This document shows, one piece after another, positions 9,991 to 17,175 of a stretch of 64,000 bases of DNA. Source of the DNA: Chitinophagaceae bacterium 26-R-25 (GTDB lineage Bacteria; Bacteroidota; Bacteroidia; Chitinophagales; Chitinophagaceae); contig JARWSJ010000001.1 in the NCBI GenBank assembly GCA_029906195.1, positions 1,860,001-1,924,000 of the forward strand. The letters are read 5' to 3'. The notes beneath the pieces are model-generated. The model was not told the DNA's origin and did not search any database. It saw only the letters and a program-made list of their open reading frames with translations. How positions within the stretch are numbered: the first letter of the stretch is position 1; each line of letters starts with the position of its first letter. The position numbers were made by a program, and so were the translations under genes.

Positions 9991-10012
9991 CGGCGGTATT
10001 CGACCTCCGCCG
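9991..10012. other. GC-rich hairpin between FecR and SusC genes
   Basis: CGGCGG (9991-9996) pairs with CCGCCG (10007-10012) across a 10 nt loop in the 95 bp gap between the FecR stop and the SusC start. There is no U-run on the minus strand, so it is unlikely to be a plain terminator. It may protect the downstream SusC message or reduce read-through. Confidence 0.45.
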
Positions 10013-10023
10013 TTTGGTTTGTT

Positions 10024-10971
10024 TTATTTGTAGAGGAAAATTTGATTGTTCTGTTTCCTGATCTTCAATCCGTGAATCGCGGCGAGCACTTCTGCTGCAT
10101 CGTCCGGTGTCATCTTGGTGAAGAGTTCAGTTGTGTATTTGGTAGCCTTTATGCTTTTGTCCGTGGTAGCAATGTCGACGCCAAAATTCTTTTTCATCAA
10201 CAATGTCATTTCATCAAACGAGATGTCGTTTAATATAACACGCCCCTCTTTCCAGGCCAGCATGTTTTCATCAACCACAACAGGTTTAAAGGCTTTTGTT
10301 TCTTTATTGTATTCGAGTCCCTGCGATTTTTCCAGCACACTCAAAGTTGTTGCATCTCTTGCCACGCTTATCTTTCCGCTTACTACGCCAATGTCAATTT
10401 TGTTGATGCCTTTGTAAGCATTGATGTTAAAAGCTGTTCCCAATACAGTTGTAGTCAAACTACCACTCGTAATGGTGAAGGGCCTTTCCGCATCTTTCTG
10501 CACATCGAAGTATACTTCACCATCTACGATGTCGATATTTCTTTGTTTGGAAAAATCATCCTGGATGCGGATGGTGGTACCGGCGTTCAGCGTTAATACT
10601 GATCCGTCCTTTATGGTGATCGTTTTTCTCTCGCCGTTATTGGTGCTTATAGTGGTGTAAGCAATTTGAGTGGATGCAGTTTCTTTTTTATTCAATAGAA
10701 AAAATGTAAGGCCGGCTCCAGCCACAACAGCCAGCATTGCAGCCACTTTCATGTAGCGTGGCATTGTCCATACTTTTCTTTCTACGGTAATGGATGGCGC
10801 TATTTTCTCCCATATTTCCTGTTTGGTCGCCGCTGCCTCCTGCTCTGACAATTTTACCGGCACTTCATTTTCAAATGATTGGTACCAGTTGTCCACCGTG
10901 TTGATCTGATCGTTGGTGGCGTTGCCCAGCAAGTATTCCTTCAGTAACTTTCTAATGTTCTTTACTTCCAA
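10024..10971 (-). CDS. FecR-family anti-sigma factor (PUL1)
   Basis: 315 residues. The N-terminal cytoplasmic segment (IRKLLKEYLLGNATNDQINT) is the sigma-binding part. One membrane helix spans about residues 74-94 (KVAAMLAVVAGAGLTFFLL). The periplasmic FecR domain covers about 105-210 (GSVLTLNAGTTIRIQDDF, VDGEVYFDVQ, TTVLGTAFNINAY), followed by a DUF4974/STN-like C-terminal domain (about 243-313, NDISFDEMTLLMKKNFGVDI). The start is a TTG at 10971: an in-frame TAA lies only 12 nt upstream and the next Met is near residue 70, inside the conserved domain, so TTG is the only sensible start. It lies 296 bp after the sigma gene and upstream of the STN-bearing SusC it should monitor. Confidence 0.95.
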   Translation of the reverse strand: MEVKNIRKLLKEYLLGNATNDQINTVDNWYQSFENEVPVKLSEQEAAATKQEIWEKIAPSITVERKVWTMPRYMKVAAMLAVVAGAGLTFFLLNKKETASTQIAYTTISTNNGERKTITIKDGSVLTLNAGTTIRIQDDFSKQRNIDIVDGEVYFDVQKDAERPFTITSGSLTTTVLGTAFNINAYKGINKIDIGVVSGKISVARDATTLSVLEKSQGLEYNKETKAFKPVVVDENMLAWKEGRVILNDISFDEMTLLMKKNFGVDIATTDKSIKATKYTTELFTKMTPDDAAEVLAAIHGLKIRKQNNQIFLYK

Positions 10972-11106
10972 TTTGGATCTGTTTTATCTAGTATCTCAGA
11001 AATAGTTCTTTGGTACCATGATGATTTAAAATATTTTTTTCGGGAAAGGAAAAGGGAGGCTTTTAGATTGGCATTCAATCAAAAAAAGCGGCTTTCGCGT
11101 GGTCGC

Positions 11107-11264
11107 CAATTTGAAAATTTGAAGATTTGAAAATTTGCAAATTCTTTGTGTGCAGCTTTCATTACTAATATTCAAACATTTCGCCGTGGCAAGAATGATT
11201 GAATACAGTCTGGGAGACGCACGGCTCCATTTTCAAATTTTCAAATCGTCAAATTTTCAAATTA
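11107..11264. repeat. Palindromic repeat, TTTGAAAA family, in sigma-FecR gap
   Basis: The left arm 11107-11143 repeats ATTTGAAAATTTGAAGATTTG; the right arm 11229-11263 repeats TTTTCAAATTTTCAAATCG. The loop is about 85 nt. It fills most of the 296 bp between the sigma and FecR genes and its right end abuts the sigma stop codon. Promoter motifs were not found in the gap. Confidence 0.7.
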
Positions 11265-11267
11265 GAT

Positions 11268-11858
11268 CTAGTTGGAAGAATAGCAGAAGAGAATGAAGAC
11301 GATAAATGCCCAGTCATTGCTCGACTTAATGGACATCCTCAATCTTTTTAAGGCTTCAGTTAGTTGGTTTTTTACCGTTTGTTCGGAGAGGTTAAGCTTG
11401 CTGGCAATATCCGCAATGGAAAGATCGTCCTGACGACTCATTCTGAAAATTTGCTGCATCCTGGCAGGCAGGCGGTTTATTTCACTTTCGATAAACTCAC
11501 TTAATTCCTTTACTTCCAGCGTATTGGTGGTAACATTGCCACTGAGCACTTCAAACAGGTTGCCGTTTTTTACTTCAGCGTTTGTGTATGCGTAATGACT
11601 GATCACACGGTATTTTACGGCCGTAAAGAGATATCTGCCAATTTCCCCATCTTCATAAGTAAAAATATCCTTCCTTCTGCGCCATAACGTAGTCATTACT
11701 TCTTGTACCAAGTCTTTTGCTTCATCTTTATCTACCCGCTGGCAAGCTTTCAGATAAAGGTTTTCCCAATACCTGTCATACAAAACCTTGAATGCGGAAG
11801 TATCATCATCCCGGATGGCACGCAGTAGTTCAGCATCGTTGAGTTGAGTATCATGCAT
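11268..11858 (-). CDS. ECF RNA polymerase sigma factor (PUL1)
   Basis: 196 residues. Region 2 is at about residues 12-80 (AFKVLYDRYWENLYLKA, AKDLVQEVMTTLWRRR) and region 4 at about 125-180 (LPARMQQIFRMSRQDDLSIA, ADIASKLNLSEQTVKNQL). The C-terminus ends in a short hydrophobic tail (WAFIVFILFCY) common in Bacteroidota SusCD-linked sigma factors. It heads the gene series sigma, FecR, SusC, SusD and probably activates that set when the STN-FecR relay is triggered by substrate. The start ATG at 11858 gives the usual family N-terminus. Confidence 0.95.
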   Translation of the reverse strand: MHDTQLNDAELLRAIRDDDTSAFKVLYDRYWENLYLKACQRVDKDEAKDLVQEVMTTLWRRRKDIFTYEDGEIGRYLFTAVKYRVISHYAYTNAEVKNGNLFEVLSGNVTTNTLEVKELSEFIESEINRLPARMQQIFRMSRQDDLSIADIASKLNLSEQTVKNQLTEALKRLRMSIKSSNDWAFIVFILFCYSSN

Positions 11859-11958
11859 ATTAAAAGCGCAAAATCTGAGTCAATTTTAAAAGATATTCCT
11901 CGCAATCTCCAAATCGGCAAACTATGGTTTCAAGCTGTATGGCAGTATTTGGCAGCCG

Positions 11959-11966
11959 CAAAAATA
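11959..11966 (-). promoter_or_regulatory. Possible sigma-ABfr type -7 element upstream of sigma gene
   Basis: TATTTTTG on the minus strand fits the Bacteroidota TAnnTTTG consensus, about 100 bp before the sigma start. A TTG lies 15 nt further upstream, shorter than the usual spacing of about 19-21. Weak support. Confidence 0.3.
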
Positions 11967-11985
11967 ATATTATTTCTCATACAAT

Positions 11986-11999
11986 GTTAAACGTTTTAC
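11986..11999. promoter_or_regulatory. Operator-like palindrome GTTAAACGTTTTAC
   Basis: The sequence has the symmetric core AAACGTTT with flanking GT/AC, resembling LacI-family operators with a central CpG. It lies just upstream of the candidate -7 element for the sigma gene. The regulator is unknown; it may be a chance palindrome. Confidence 0.3.
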
Positions 12000-12012
12000 C
12001 ATATTGATAATC

Positions 12013-12092
12013 AATTCAAAAGTAAAAATTCAAAAGTAAAAACCAGGACAAGTCTCTCGACCTTTTTGACTTTTGAATTTCTACTTTTACTT
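12013..12092. repeat. Palindromic repeat, CAAAAGTAAAAATT family
   Basis: AATTCAAAAGTAAAAATTC and a second copy (12013-12042) are the reverse complement of GACTTTTGAATTTCTACTTTTAC (12063-12090). It belongs to the 389 bp gap between the sigma gene and the stop of the DUF4965 gene, together with the next three elements; no ORF is supported there. Confidence 0.65.
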
Positions 12093-12103
12093 CCTAAAAG
12101 CAA

Positions 12104-12124
12104 AATGGCCCGCAAGGGGCCATT
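12104..12124 (-). terminator. Strong hairpin terminator candidate for the DUF4965 gene
   Basis: AATGGCCC (12104-12111) and GGGCCATT (12117-12124) form a perfect 8 bp stem with a 5 nt loop. On the minus strand the stem is followed by TTGCTTTTAG, a U-rich stretch, about 125 bp after the DUF4965 stop. It would separate that gene from the PUL1 sigma gene. Confidence 0.6.
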
Positions 12125-12173
12125 CTGATTGTTATTCTGTTGTTGTGTTAGCGACGTTTTTAGGGTGTTGCAG

Positions 12174-12195
12174 GAGACGCGAAATATCGCGTCTC
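12174..12195. repeat. Perfect 9 bp inverted repeat GAGACGCGA / TCGCGTCTC
   Basis: Arms 12174-12182 and 12187-12195 are separated by 4 nt. The word GAGACGCG with CGCGTCTCTAC looks like a dispersed small palindrome rather than a terminator because no U-run follows on either strand. Confidence 0.55.
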
Positions 12196-12216
12196 TACGG
12201 GGTGCCCGATTCATCA

Positions 12217-12256
12217 TTTCTAATTCCTAATTCCTAATTCCTAGTTCCTAGTTCCT
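12217..12256. repeat. Iterated CTAATTC / CTAGTTC words overlapping a stop codon
   Basis: Five near-identical 7 nt units TAATTCC/TAGTTCC in a row. Read on the minus strand the last codons and the TAG stop of the DUF4965 gene (AGG AAC TAG) are themselves part of the repeat, so the element has replaced or built the natural 3' end. Confidence 0.6.
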
Positions 12257-14689
12257 CCACTTGTCCTCCAGCATCTTAATATAATATCCTCCAACCACGC
12301 TCCTCGCCTGGAAACCTACCTGCCTTCCGTTCGTTGTTTCGTGCCAGTCGCTTAATGGAACTCTTGTAGGTGTTTCTTCCGCATATTTCAAAAGCGGCCT
12401 TACAAATGCCTGGAAATCGTTTTGATTATCAGCAAGCGTTGCTGTCCACATGATCCAGTCAGACTTTGTGTACGACTTTCTGCTATCTAACGGCAATCCA
12501 TATACGTTTTGTTTAGTGAGATAGTATTTTACTTCTTTAGCGTACACATCTTTAGAGAACAAGTTAAGACCAAGTAATTTGTCCCAAACCAGGTTGTATT
12601 TCTGGCTCCATGTATTTTTTCCGTCGAATGTCAATGCATAGTGATCGCCGTCAGCCGCCATGGTGGCCCATTTTGCAGCCATTTCGCTGGCTGATTTTCT
12701 ATAGGTTGCCGCTGTTTCTTTTTCACCCAATTGTTCAGCTAGTTTCGCGTACGCGCCCAATGCCACGATTGCTTTTACAGAAAGATTGGCGTTGCGTGCA
12801 AGGTGTCCCGCGAAGTCGTCTGTACACAACTGGTTTGCCGGATCGAAGCCTGCTTTTTGCAAATAACCGGCCCATACTGACAATGTTTTCCAGTGTTTGC
12901 GTGCATACTCAGCATTGCCTTCAGCTTTTGCAATAGCTGCGGCACAAATGATCATGTTGCCGGACTCTTCTACAGGCATGTCTTCGCCATAAGTCTGTCC
13001 GTTTGCCAAAGGATATGTTCCCAAATCGTGTGCAGCAAAGGGTTTCGTCCATTTACCACTTTCGCTGTAATAGAAAATGCCTGTCATCATTCCTTTCAAC
13101 AGATCAGGATTGTAATAAAGGTACAATGGTGCCGAAGGATAGGTAATGTCTACCGTGTTGATTGAACCATTGCTGAAATTTTCTTTTGATAAGAAAAGAA
13201 GATCACCCTGCGGACTTTTTACCAGCTTGTGTGCAGATATGCTTTGTCTGTATGCCAATACGCAAAGCTGCGCGTAATCTTCTCCGCCAGATTTGACTGC
13301 GTTATTGTACAGCTCATCATCAAAAGTGTTGCATGATGCGATTACTGATTTGTATGAAGTCAAAGCATCAGCAAGCTCTGATTCAATGGTGCCGCCGTTT
13401 TCTTTCCACCAGGGCAATAAATTTTTGCCGAAATATTGAACAGGGTTGATATCATCATACCCAAGCATTATGAATTGCTCTGCAGCATCGCTTCCTACTT
13501 TACCAAACGGAACGACGGTCGCTAATGTTAAATGTTTGTCAGCTGATGTTTTTGCAGTAGTGCCTCTTTTAAAAGCAGCCATTGCATCTTGCGGTGTTGC
13601 GATGAATTGCGTTGCCTTAGAACTTTTTGGCGCAGCTACATATAAGTAACCCCAATCGATGCGAACGTCGTCGCCTTTCTTTTGCAGTATTGGTTGTGCA
13701 ACCGTTCCTGCTTTTAGTATTGACAAATCGCCTGTTGAGTAAGCATTTGCGGTCACTTGCTGAGTTGCTTCATTTACTGCGAGATCTGAAGAAGTGCCCA
13801 AATACACATTCACATCATGTTGCTTACCATCTGCTGAAGCAACTTTGGTAGTGATGTAAGAAACGGGGCGTGTAAGCATTTTAAGGTTGTTCATCAACAG
13901 CGGACTGGTGAATGTAACATCCAGTTTAACAGCACCGCAGATAAAATTATATGCTGTTTGCGTAGCGCTGATGGTAACGTCCAGTTGCTTTGCATCCAAA
14001 AGTGTAGAACCTTCTGTTGTTTGTTCCATAACGATGCCTGCGTCCAAATACGCGCCACCAGCCGTGTTTGCGCAATGTATCGCCAGCACGTTAGTGCCTG
14101 TTTTAAATGTCGACAACTCAATTGGAATGTAGATGAATTTGTGTACCCAGCCTTCTTTGCTGTAAATTTTCTTACCATTCAGATATACTTCTACATTATC
14201 ATCGTGGTTTAATTTAAGGTAAACTTTTCCTGTTGGCAGACTTGAAACATTGAAAGATCTTCTTACCCAAAGGTCTTTGCTTTTCCATGCAGTAGCGCCT
14301 TTTGAATCTGTGTTGTCACTGAAGGGTGCATTGCCTGCCTGCCAAGCTTTATCGTTGAATGCAGCGTTCATCCAATCGCTGCCCGGGTTTGTTTCAGTAT
14401 ATTGAGTTGCGTAGCTTTTTTCATCCGCCGCAGGCAAAATCGTTTTGTAGCTTTTTTCGTCCATGCCCATGAAGCGGTAGATCTTGTTATCCACTTTTAT
14501 CAATCCTACAAGAGACTGATCTGCACCTGTCCAATGTTTTGTGGTGGATGCATTTAATTGATCCGTAAATGACCAAACGCTGAAGTAAGTATCATGCGTA
14601 ATCAAAGGATAAGCAGGCGCCTTGTGAAGTTGCGCTATCGATTGCACACCGAATCCTAATACACTTGCTGCAAGAAGTAATCTCTTCAT
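12248..14689 (-). CDS. DUF4965/DUF5127/GtaA-like six-hairpin secreted protein
   Basis: 813 residues from ATG 14689 (MKRLLLAASVLGFGVQSIAQ, a clear signal peptide); an upstream TTG at 14722 would add 11 residues without benefit. The order is a DUF4964-like opening (PAYPLITHDTYFSVWSFTDQ), an inserted jelly-roll galactose-binding-like domain at about residues 85-225 (DLWVRRSFNVSSLPTGKVYL, LNHDDNVEVYLNGKKIY), DUF5127, then DUF4965 and the glutaminase-A-type six-hairpin C-terminus (AGYLQKAGFDPANQLCTDDF, NLVWDKLLGLNLF, GLPLDSRKSYTKSDWIMW). The family is named for fungal glutaminase A, but Bacteroidota members commonly sit among glycosidases and their reaction is unclear. It lies upstream of PUL1 on the same strand, so a role on the same substrate is possible but unproven. 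Confidence 0.88.
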   Translation of the reverse strand: MKRLLLAASVLGFGVQSIAQLHKAPAYPLITHDTYFSVWSFTDQLNASTTKHWTGADQSLVGLIKVDNKIYRFMGMDEKSYKTILPAADEKSYATQYTETNPGSDWMNAAFNDKAWQAGNAPFSDNTDSKGATAWKSKDLWVRRSFNVSSLPTGKVYLKLNHDDNVEVYLNGKKIYSKEGWVHKFIYIPIELSTFKTGTNVLAIHCANTAGGAYLDAGIVMEQTTEGSTLLDAKQLDVTISATQTAYNFICGAVKLDVTFTSPLLMNNLKMLTRPVSYITTKVASADGKQHDVNVYLGTSSDLAVNEATQQVTANAYSTGDLSILKAGTVAQPILQKKGDDVRIDWGYLYVAAPKSSKATQFIATPQDAMAAFKRGTTAKTSADKHLTLATVVPFGKVGSDAAEQFIMLGYDDINPVQYFGKNLLPWWKENGGTIESELADALTSYKSVIASCNTFDDELYNNAVKSGGEDYAQLCVLAYRQSISAHKLVKSPQGDLLFLSKENFSNGSINTVDITYPSAPLYLYYNPDLLKGMMTGIFYYSESGKWTKPFAAHDLGTYPLANGQTYGEDMPVEESGNMIICAAAIAKAEGNAEYARKHWKTLSVWAGYLQKAGFDPANQLCTDDFAGHLARNANLSVKAIVALGAYAKLAEQLGEKETAATYRKSASEMAAKWATMAADGDHYALTFDGKNTWSQKYNLVWDKLLGLNLFSKDVYAKEVKYYLTKQNVYGLPLDSRKSYTKSDWIMWTATLADNQNDFQAFVRPLLKYAEETPTRVPLSDWHETTNGRQVGFQARSVVGGYYIKMLEDKWRN

Positions 14690-15106
14690 AATGTAAGCGA
14701 TCTTTTTATGTTTTATAATCAAAAGGATGTTTTAAGGTATTTTATAAAGCTCCTAAAAACAATTACCCAACTTTTTCAGTTCTGTAATTTATCAAATTAA
14801 GCACGGGTTTCCACAGACTATATCTAAAAATTTCATTTTGGTACTAGACATTATGCGTTTTTATTTTCTTAAAACTGATTTCGCTTTAATAACAGACACT
14901 TACAATTCAAAGTCCCCATTCGCTGCCATTTTTTTTCCTGTAATAAAATCCATAAATTTATCACCTCTTATGCTTAATGTTCTGCAAATACAAAACATTT
15001 ATTACGAACATCATTTCGGATTCCTTCCCGAAATGTAGCACCGGCTTAGCGTCCGGCGATTTTTCGTACGCAGAACTACCCTGATTTTTTCCATTTAATA
15101 AATTTT
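14690..15106. other. Divergent intergenic region with small hairpins
   Basis: 417 bp, AT-rich, between divergent genes, so it must hold both promoters; no convincing TAnnTTTG box was found. The perfect hairpin CATTTCGG (15012-15019) / CCGAAATG (15028-15035) followed by CCGG...CCGG (15041-15056) lies 50-95 bp before the arginine deiminase start and would be in its leader RNA. No coding region is supported. Confidence 0.5.
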
Positions 15107-16549
15107 ATGGCAACAAACACAAACGGATTGATGGTTTCATCAGAAATCGGCACATTGAAAAGATTACTCGTCCATAGTCCGGATAGCGGACTGGGAAAAG
15201 TGGTTCCCAGCAAGGCGCAGGACTGGCTTTTTGAAGACATCGTTCACCTTGATACCATTCGCAGGAAAGAATATGATTATTACACTAAAATTCTTTTATA
15301 CTTTCTCGATCCCGGCAAAATAAAAGGCAATCTGCACACAATTGACAACACCAAGCGGGATTTCTATAAACCTGATCATGAATGCTTTTTCAAGTCTGAT
15401 AAAGTGATTGAGCTACAGTGGCTATTGGGGGAAATCCTGGAAGTGCACGATATCAAATTAAAACTGATCGCTTCTGTTTGTGCGATTGAAAATTGCCCAC
15501 ACGCTACAGAAATGGAGCTGACAAAGCTTTCCGGCCCACACCTTGCAAAAGTTTTTATTACCGGAAGTCTTAATGAGGACCACATGATCTTCCCTCCTAT
15601 TCCCAACTTTATTTTTACAAGGGACATCGGTATCATCATTAACGATCACGTGTTGCTAAACAAACCGGCAAGGAAAGCAAGGACACGTGAGTCACTTCTT
15701 GCGAAATACATTTTCTTCTATCACCCGTACTTTAAAGAGTATCATGATAAAGTGATTGAGATACCTGACACCACGCACCATTTTCTTTTGCCAAAAGGTG
15801 ATGAGAAAAAAGTAACGCTCGAAGGTGGTGATGTAATGGTGGTTTCAAAAGATCACGTGCTTATTGGTGTAAGCGAGCGCACAAGCATGGAAGCTGCTCA
15901 CCGTGTGACGAATATTCTGTTTGAAAAGAATATCGTTAAGAAAGTAAGCATTGTAAAAATTCCGAAGAAGAGAGATTACATGCACATCGATACGGTGTTT
16001 ACGCAGGTGAAAAGAAACATGTGGGTAATGCTAGGCAGCTTTTCCCGCAAGGCAATTAAGATGGAAGATGCCGATGCCATTCAACGCATTTTGGAAGGAC
16101 ACAAGAAAGAGGATACTTTGAAGATCATACAATTTAAAAAGAAGGATATCGAGAATCCGAAATTCTTCAGCAACCTGGAAGATCTTTTAATTGATATCAG
16201 TGAAAATGATTTGAAGTGCGAGGAGAAAGTAAAATTCGTTTACTCAGGTAACAATCAATTTCCTTTTGATACGCGTGAACAGTGGACGGACTCGTGTAAC
16301 CTGTTGGCTCTTAAAGAGGGTGTTGTTTTAGGTTATGACAGAAATGATAAAACGGTGGAAGCATTTAAGGAGGAAGGCTTCAACATCATCCACGCAAAAG
16401 AACTGATCGAAAAATTTGAGCACGACGAGATCACGCCTGCCAAACTGAAAGATACTTTGATCCTCATGCCATCTGCTGAGCTATCCCGCGCCCGCGGCGG
16501 CTTTCATTGTATGAGTATGCCGCTACTCCGGGAGGAAGTTGAGAGTTGA
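15107..16549 (+). CDS. Arginine deiminase-family (guanidino-modifying) enzyme
   Basis: 480 residues, cytoplasmic. It carries the arginine deiminase fold motifs: GTLKRLLVHSPDSGL near the N-terminus, FTRDIGIIINDHVLLNKPAR, LEGGDVMVVSKDHVLIGVSE, the catalytic His-x-Asp in YMHIDTVFTQV (His293, Asp295) and the nucleophilic Cys468 in RGGFHCMSMPL. The full Cys-His-Asp-Glu set supports hydrolysis of arginine or a related guanidine to citrulline and ammonia. It is longer than classical ArcA (about 400-410). No carbamate kinase or ornithine carbamoyltransferase gene is next to it, so an ATP-yielding ADI pathway is not indicated locally. The final codons (GTT GAG AGT TGA) are part of a TTGAGAG repeat, so the C-terminal EVES is probably repeat-derived. 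Confidence 0.88.
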   Translation: MATNTNGLMVSSEIGTLKRLLVHSPDSGLGKVVPSKAQDWLFEDIVHLDTIRRKEYDYYTKILLYFLDPGKIKGNLHTIDNTKRDFYKPDHECFFKSDKVIELQWLLGEILEVHDIKLKLIASVCAIENCPHATEMELTKLSGPHLAKVFITGSLNEDHMIFPPIPNFIFTRDIGIIINDHVLLNKPARKARTRESLLAKYIFFYHPYFKEYHDKVIEIPDTTHHFLLPKGDEKKVTLEGGDVMVVSKDHVLIGVSERTSMEAAHRVTNILFEKNIVKKVSIVKIPKKRDYMHIDTVFTQVKRNMWVMLGSFSRKAIKMEDADAIQRILEGHKKEDTLKIIQFKKKDIENPKFFSNLEDLLIDISENDLKCEEKVKFVYSGNNQFPFDTREQWTDSCNLLALKEGVVLGYDRNDKTVEAFKEEGFNIIHAKELIEKFEHDEITPAKLKDTLILMPSAELSRARGGFHCMSMPLLREEVES

Positions 16550-16567
16550 GAATTGAGAGTGGAGAGT

Positions 16568-16710
16568 TAATTGAAAATTGAAAGTTGAAAATTGAAAATG
16601 AAGAACCTGAGATTTTTATTCAATCATAATAAATCATGACAATCATGAAAATCTGCGTTCTCTCTCATTTTCAACTTTCAATTTTCAATTTTCAACTCCT
16701 CAACTCTCTC
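16568..16710 (+). repeat. Dispersed 140 bp element, copy A (TTGAAAATTG arms, TCATGA core)
   Basis: Left arm words TTGAAAATTGAAAGTTG, core with GATTTTTATT, AATCAT, AAATCATGACAATCATG and TGCGTTCTCTCT, right arm TTTTCAACTTTCAATTTTC. The reverse complement of 17036-17174 matches it along its whole length at roughly 85 percent or better by eye. It begins at the arginine deiminase 3' end and its right end overlaps the YciI stop. Confidence 0.8.
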
Positions 16711-17024
16711 ACTTCCGCATATCCATCAAACTCAAATATTGGGCAGGATTGGACAATAGAAACTGCCTCATCCAGGTTTTCTGCTTTTAATAAAAGAAAG
16801 CCTCCGACAATTTCTGTTCCTACTTTATGAATATCGTTAATTACTTCACTATTTCTGCCTTTTATCATTTTACCATTTAAGGTCAATGAGTTTCCCCCGT
16901 TAAGTCTCTCGCCCCACTTTGCTAACCACGTTTTCCAGTTGCTTTGATGAACCACTATCTCTTCTGCAGAATGTTCATCGAGCCGACCATCGGGCTCGCG
17001 AAAAAGAATGAGAAAGTTTTGCAT
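16692..17024 (-). CDS. YciI/DGPF-type (YCII-related) small protein
   Basis: 110 residues with the YCII-related ferredoxin-like fold: MQNFLILFREPDGRLDEHSA opening, an internal NSLTLNGKMI strand, VGGFLLLKAENLDEAVSIV and the closing FEFDGYAEVREL, matching the family ending vEVRP. Members are small cytoplasmic proteins of mostly unknown role, some linked to sigma factors. The gene is bracketed by two inverted copies of the same 140 bp element, one of which supplies its last two codons and the TGA stop. No partner gene is adjacent. Confidence 0.88.
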   Translation of the reverse strand: MQNFLILFREPDGRLDEHSAEEIVVHQSNWKTWLAKWGERLNGGNSLTLNGKMIKGRNSEVINDIHKVGTEIVGGFLLLKAENLDEAVSIVQSCPIFEFDGYAEVRELRS

Positions 17025-17035
17025 GATATTTCAGA

Positions 17036-17174
17036 GTTGAGGTTTAATTGAAAATTGAAAATTGAAAATTGAAAATTAGAGAGAACGCTGATCTTCATGA
17101 TCGTCACGATTTATCATGATTAGATAAAAATCTGAGTTCCTTCATTTTCAATTTTCAACTTTCAATTTTCAATT
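17036..17174 (-). repeat. Dispersed 140 bp element, copy B, inverted relative to copy A
   Basis: Minus-strand reading gives the TTGAAAATTGAAAGTTG arm, a core with GATTTTTATCTAATCATGAT and AAATCGTGACGATCATG, AGCGTTCTCTCT and then TTTTCAATTTTCAATTTTC. Together with copy A it brackets the YciI gene as a pair of long inverted repeats. It lies between the ExuT-like stop and the YciI start. Confidence 0.8.
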
Positions 17175-17175
17175 C

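Noticed and set aside
13894-14178. 94-codon minus-strand ORF and several plus-strand ORFs overlapping the DUF4965 gene
   Set aside because: They are out-of-frame shadows of a well-supported gene.
15107-16549. ADI pathway operon for arginine fermentation
   Set aside because: Only the deiminase-family gene is present; no carbamate kinase, ornithine carbamoyltransferase or antiporter in the neighbourhood.
16550-17175. Possible CRISPR array from the TTGAAAATTG repeats
   Set aside because: Units are 7-10 nt without unique spacers, arranged as two palindromes; no cas genes.
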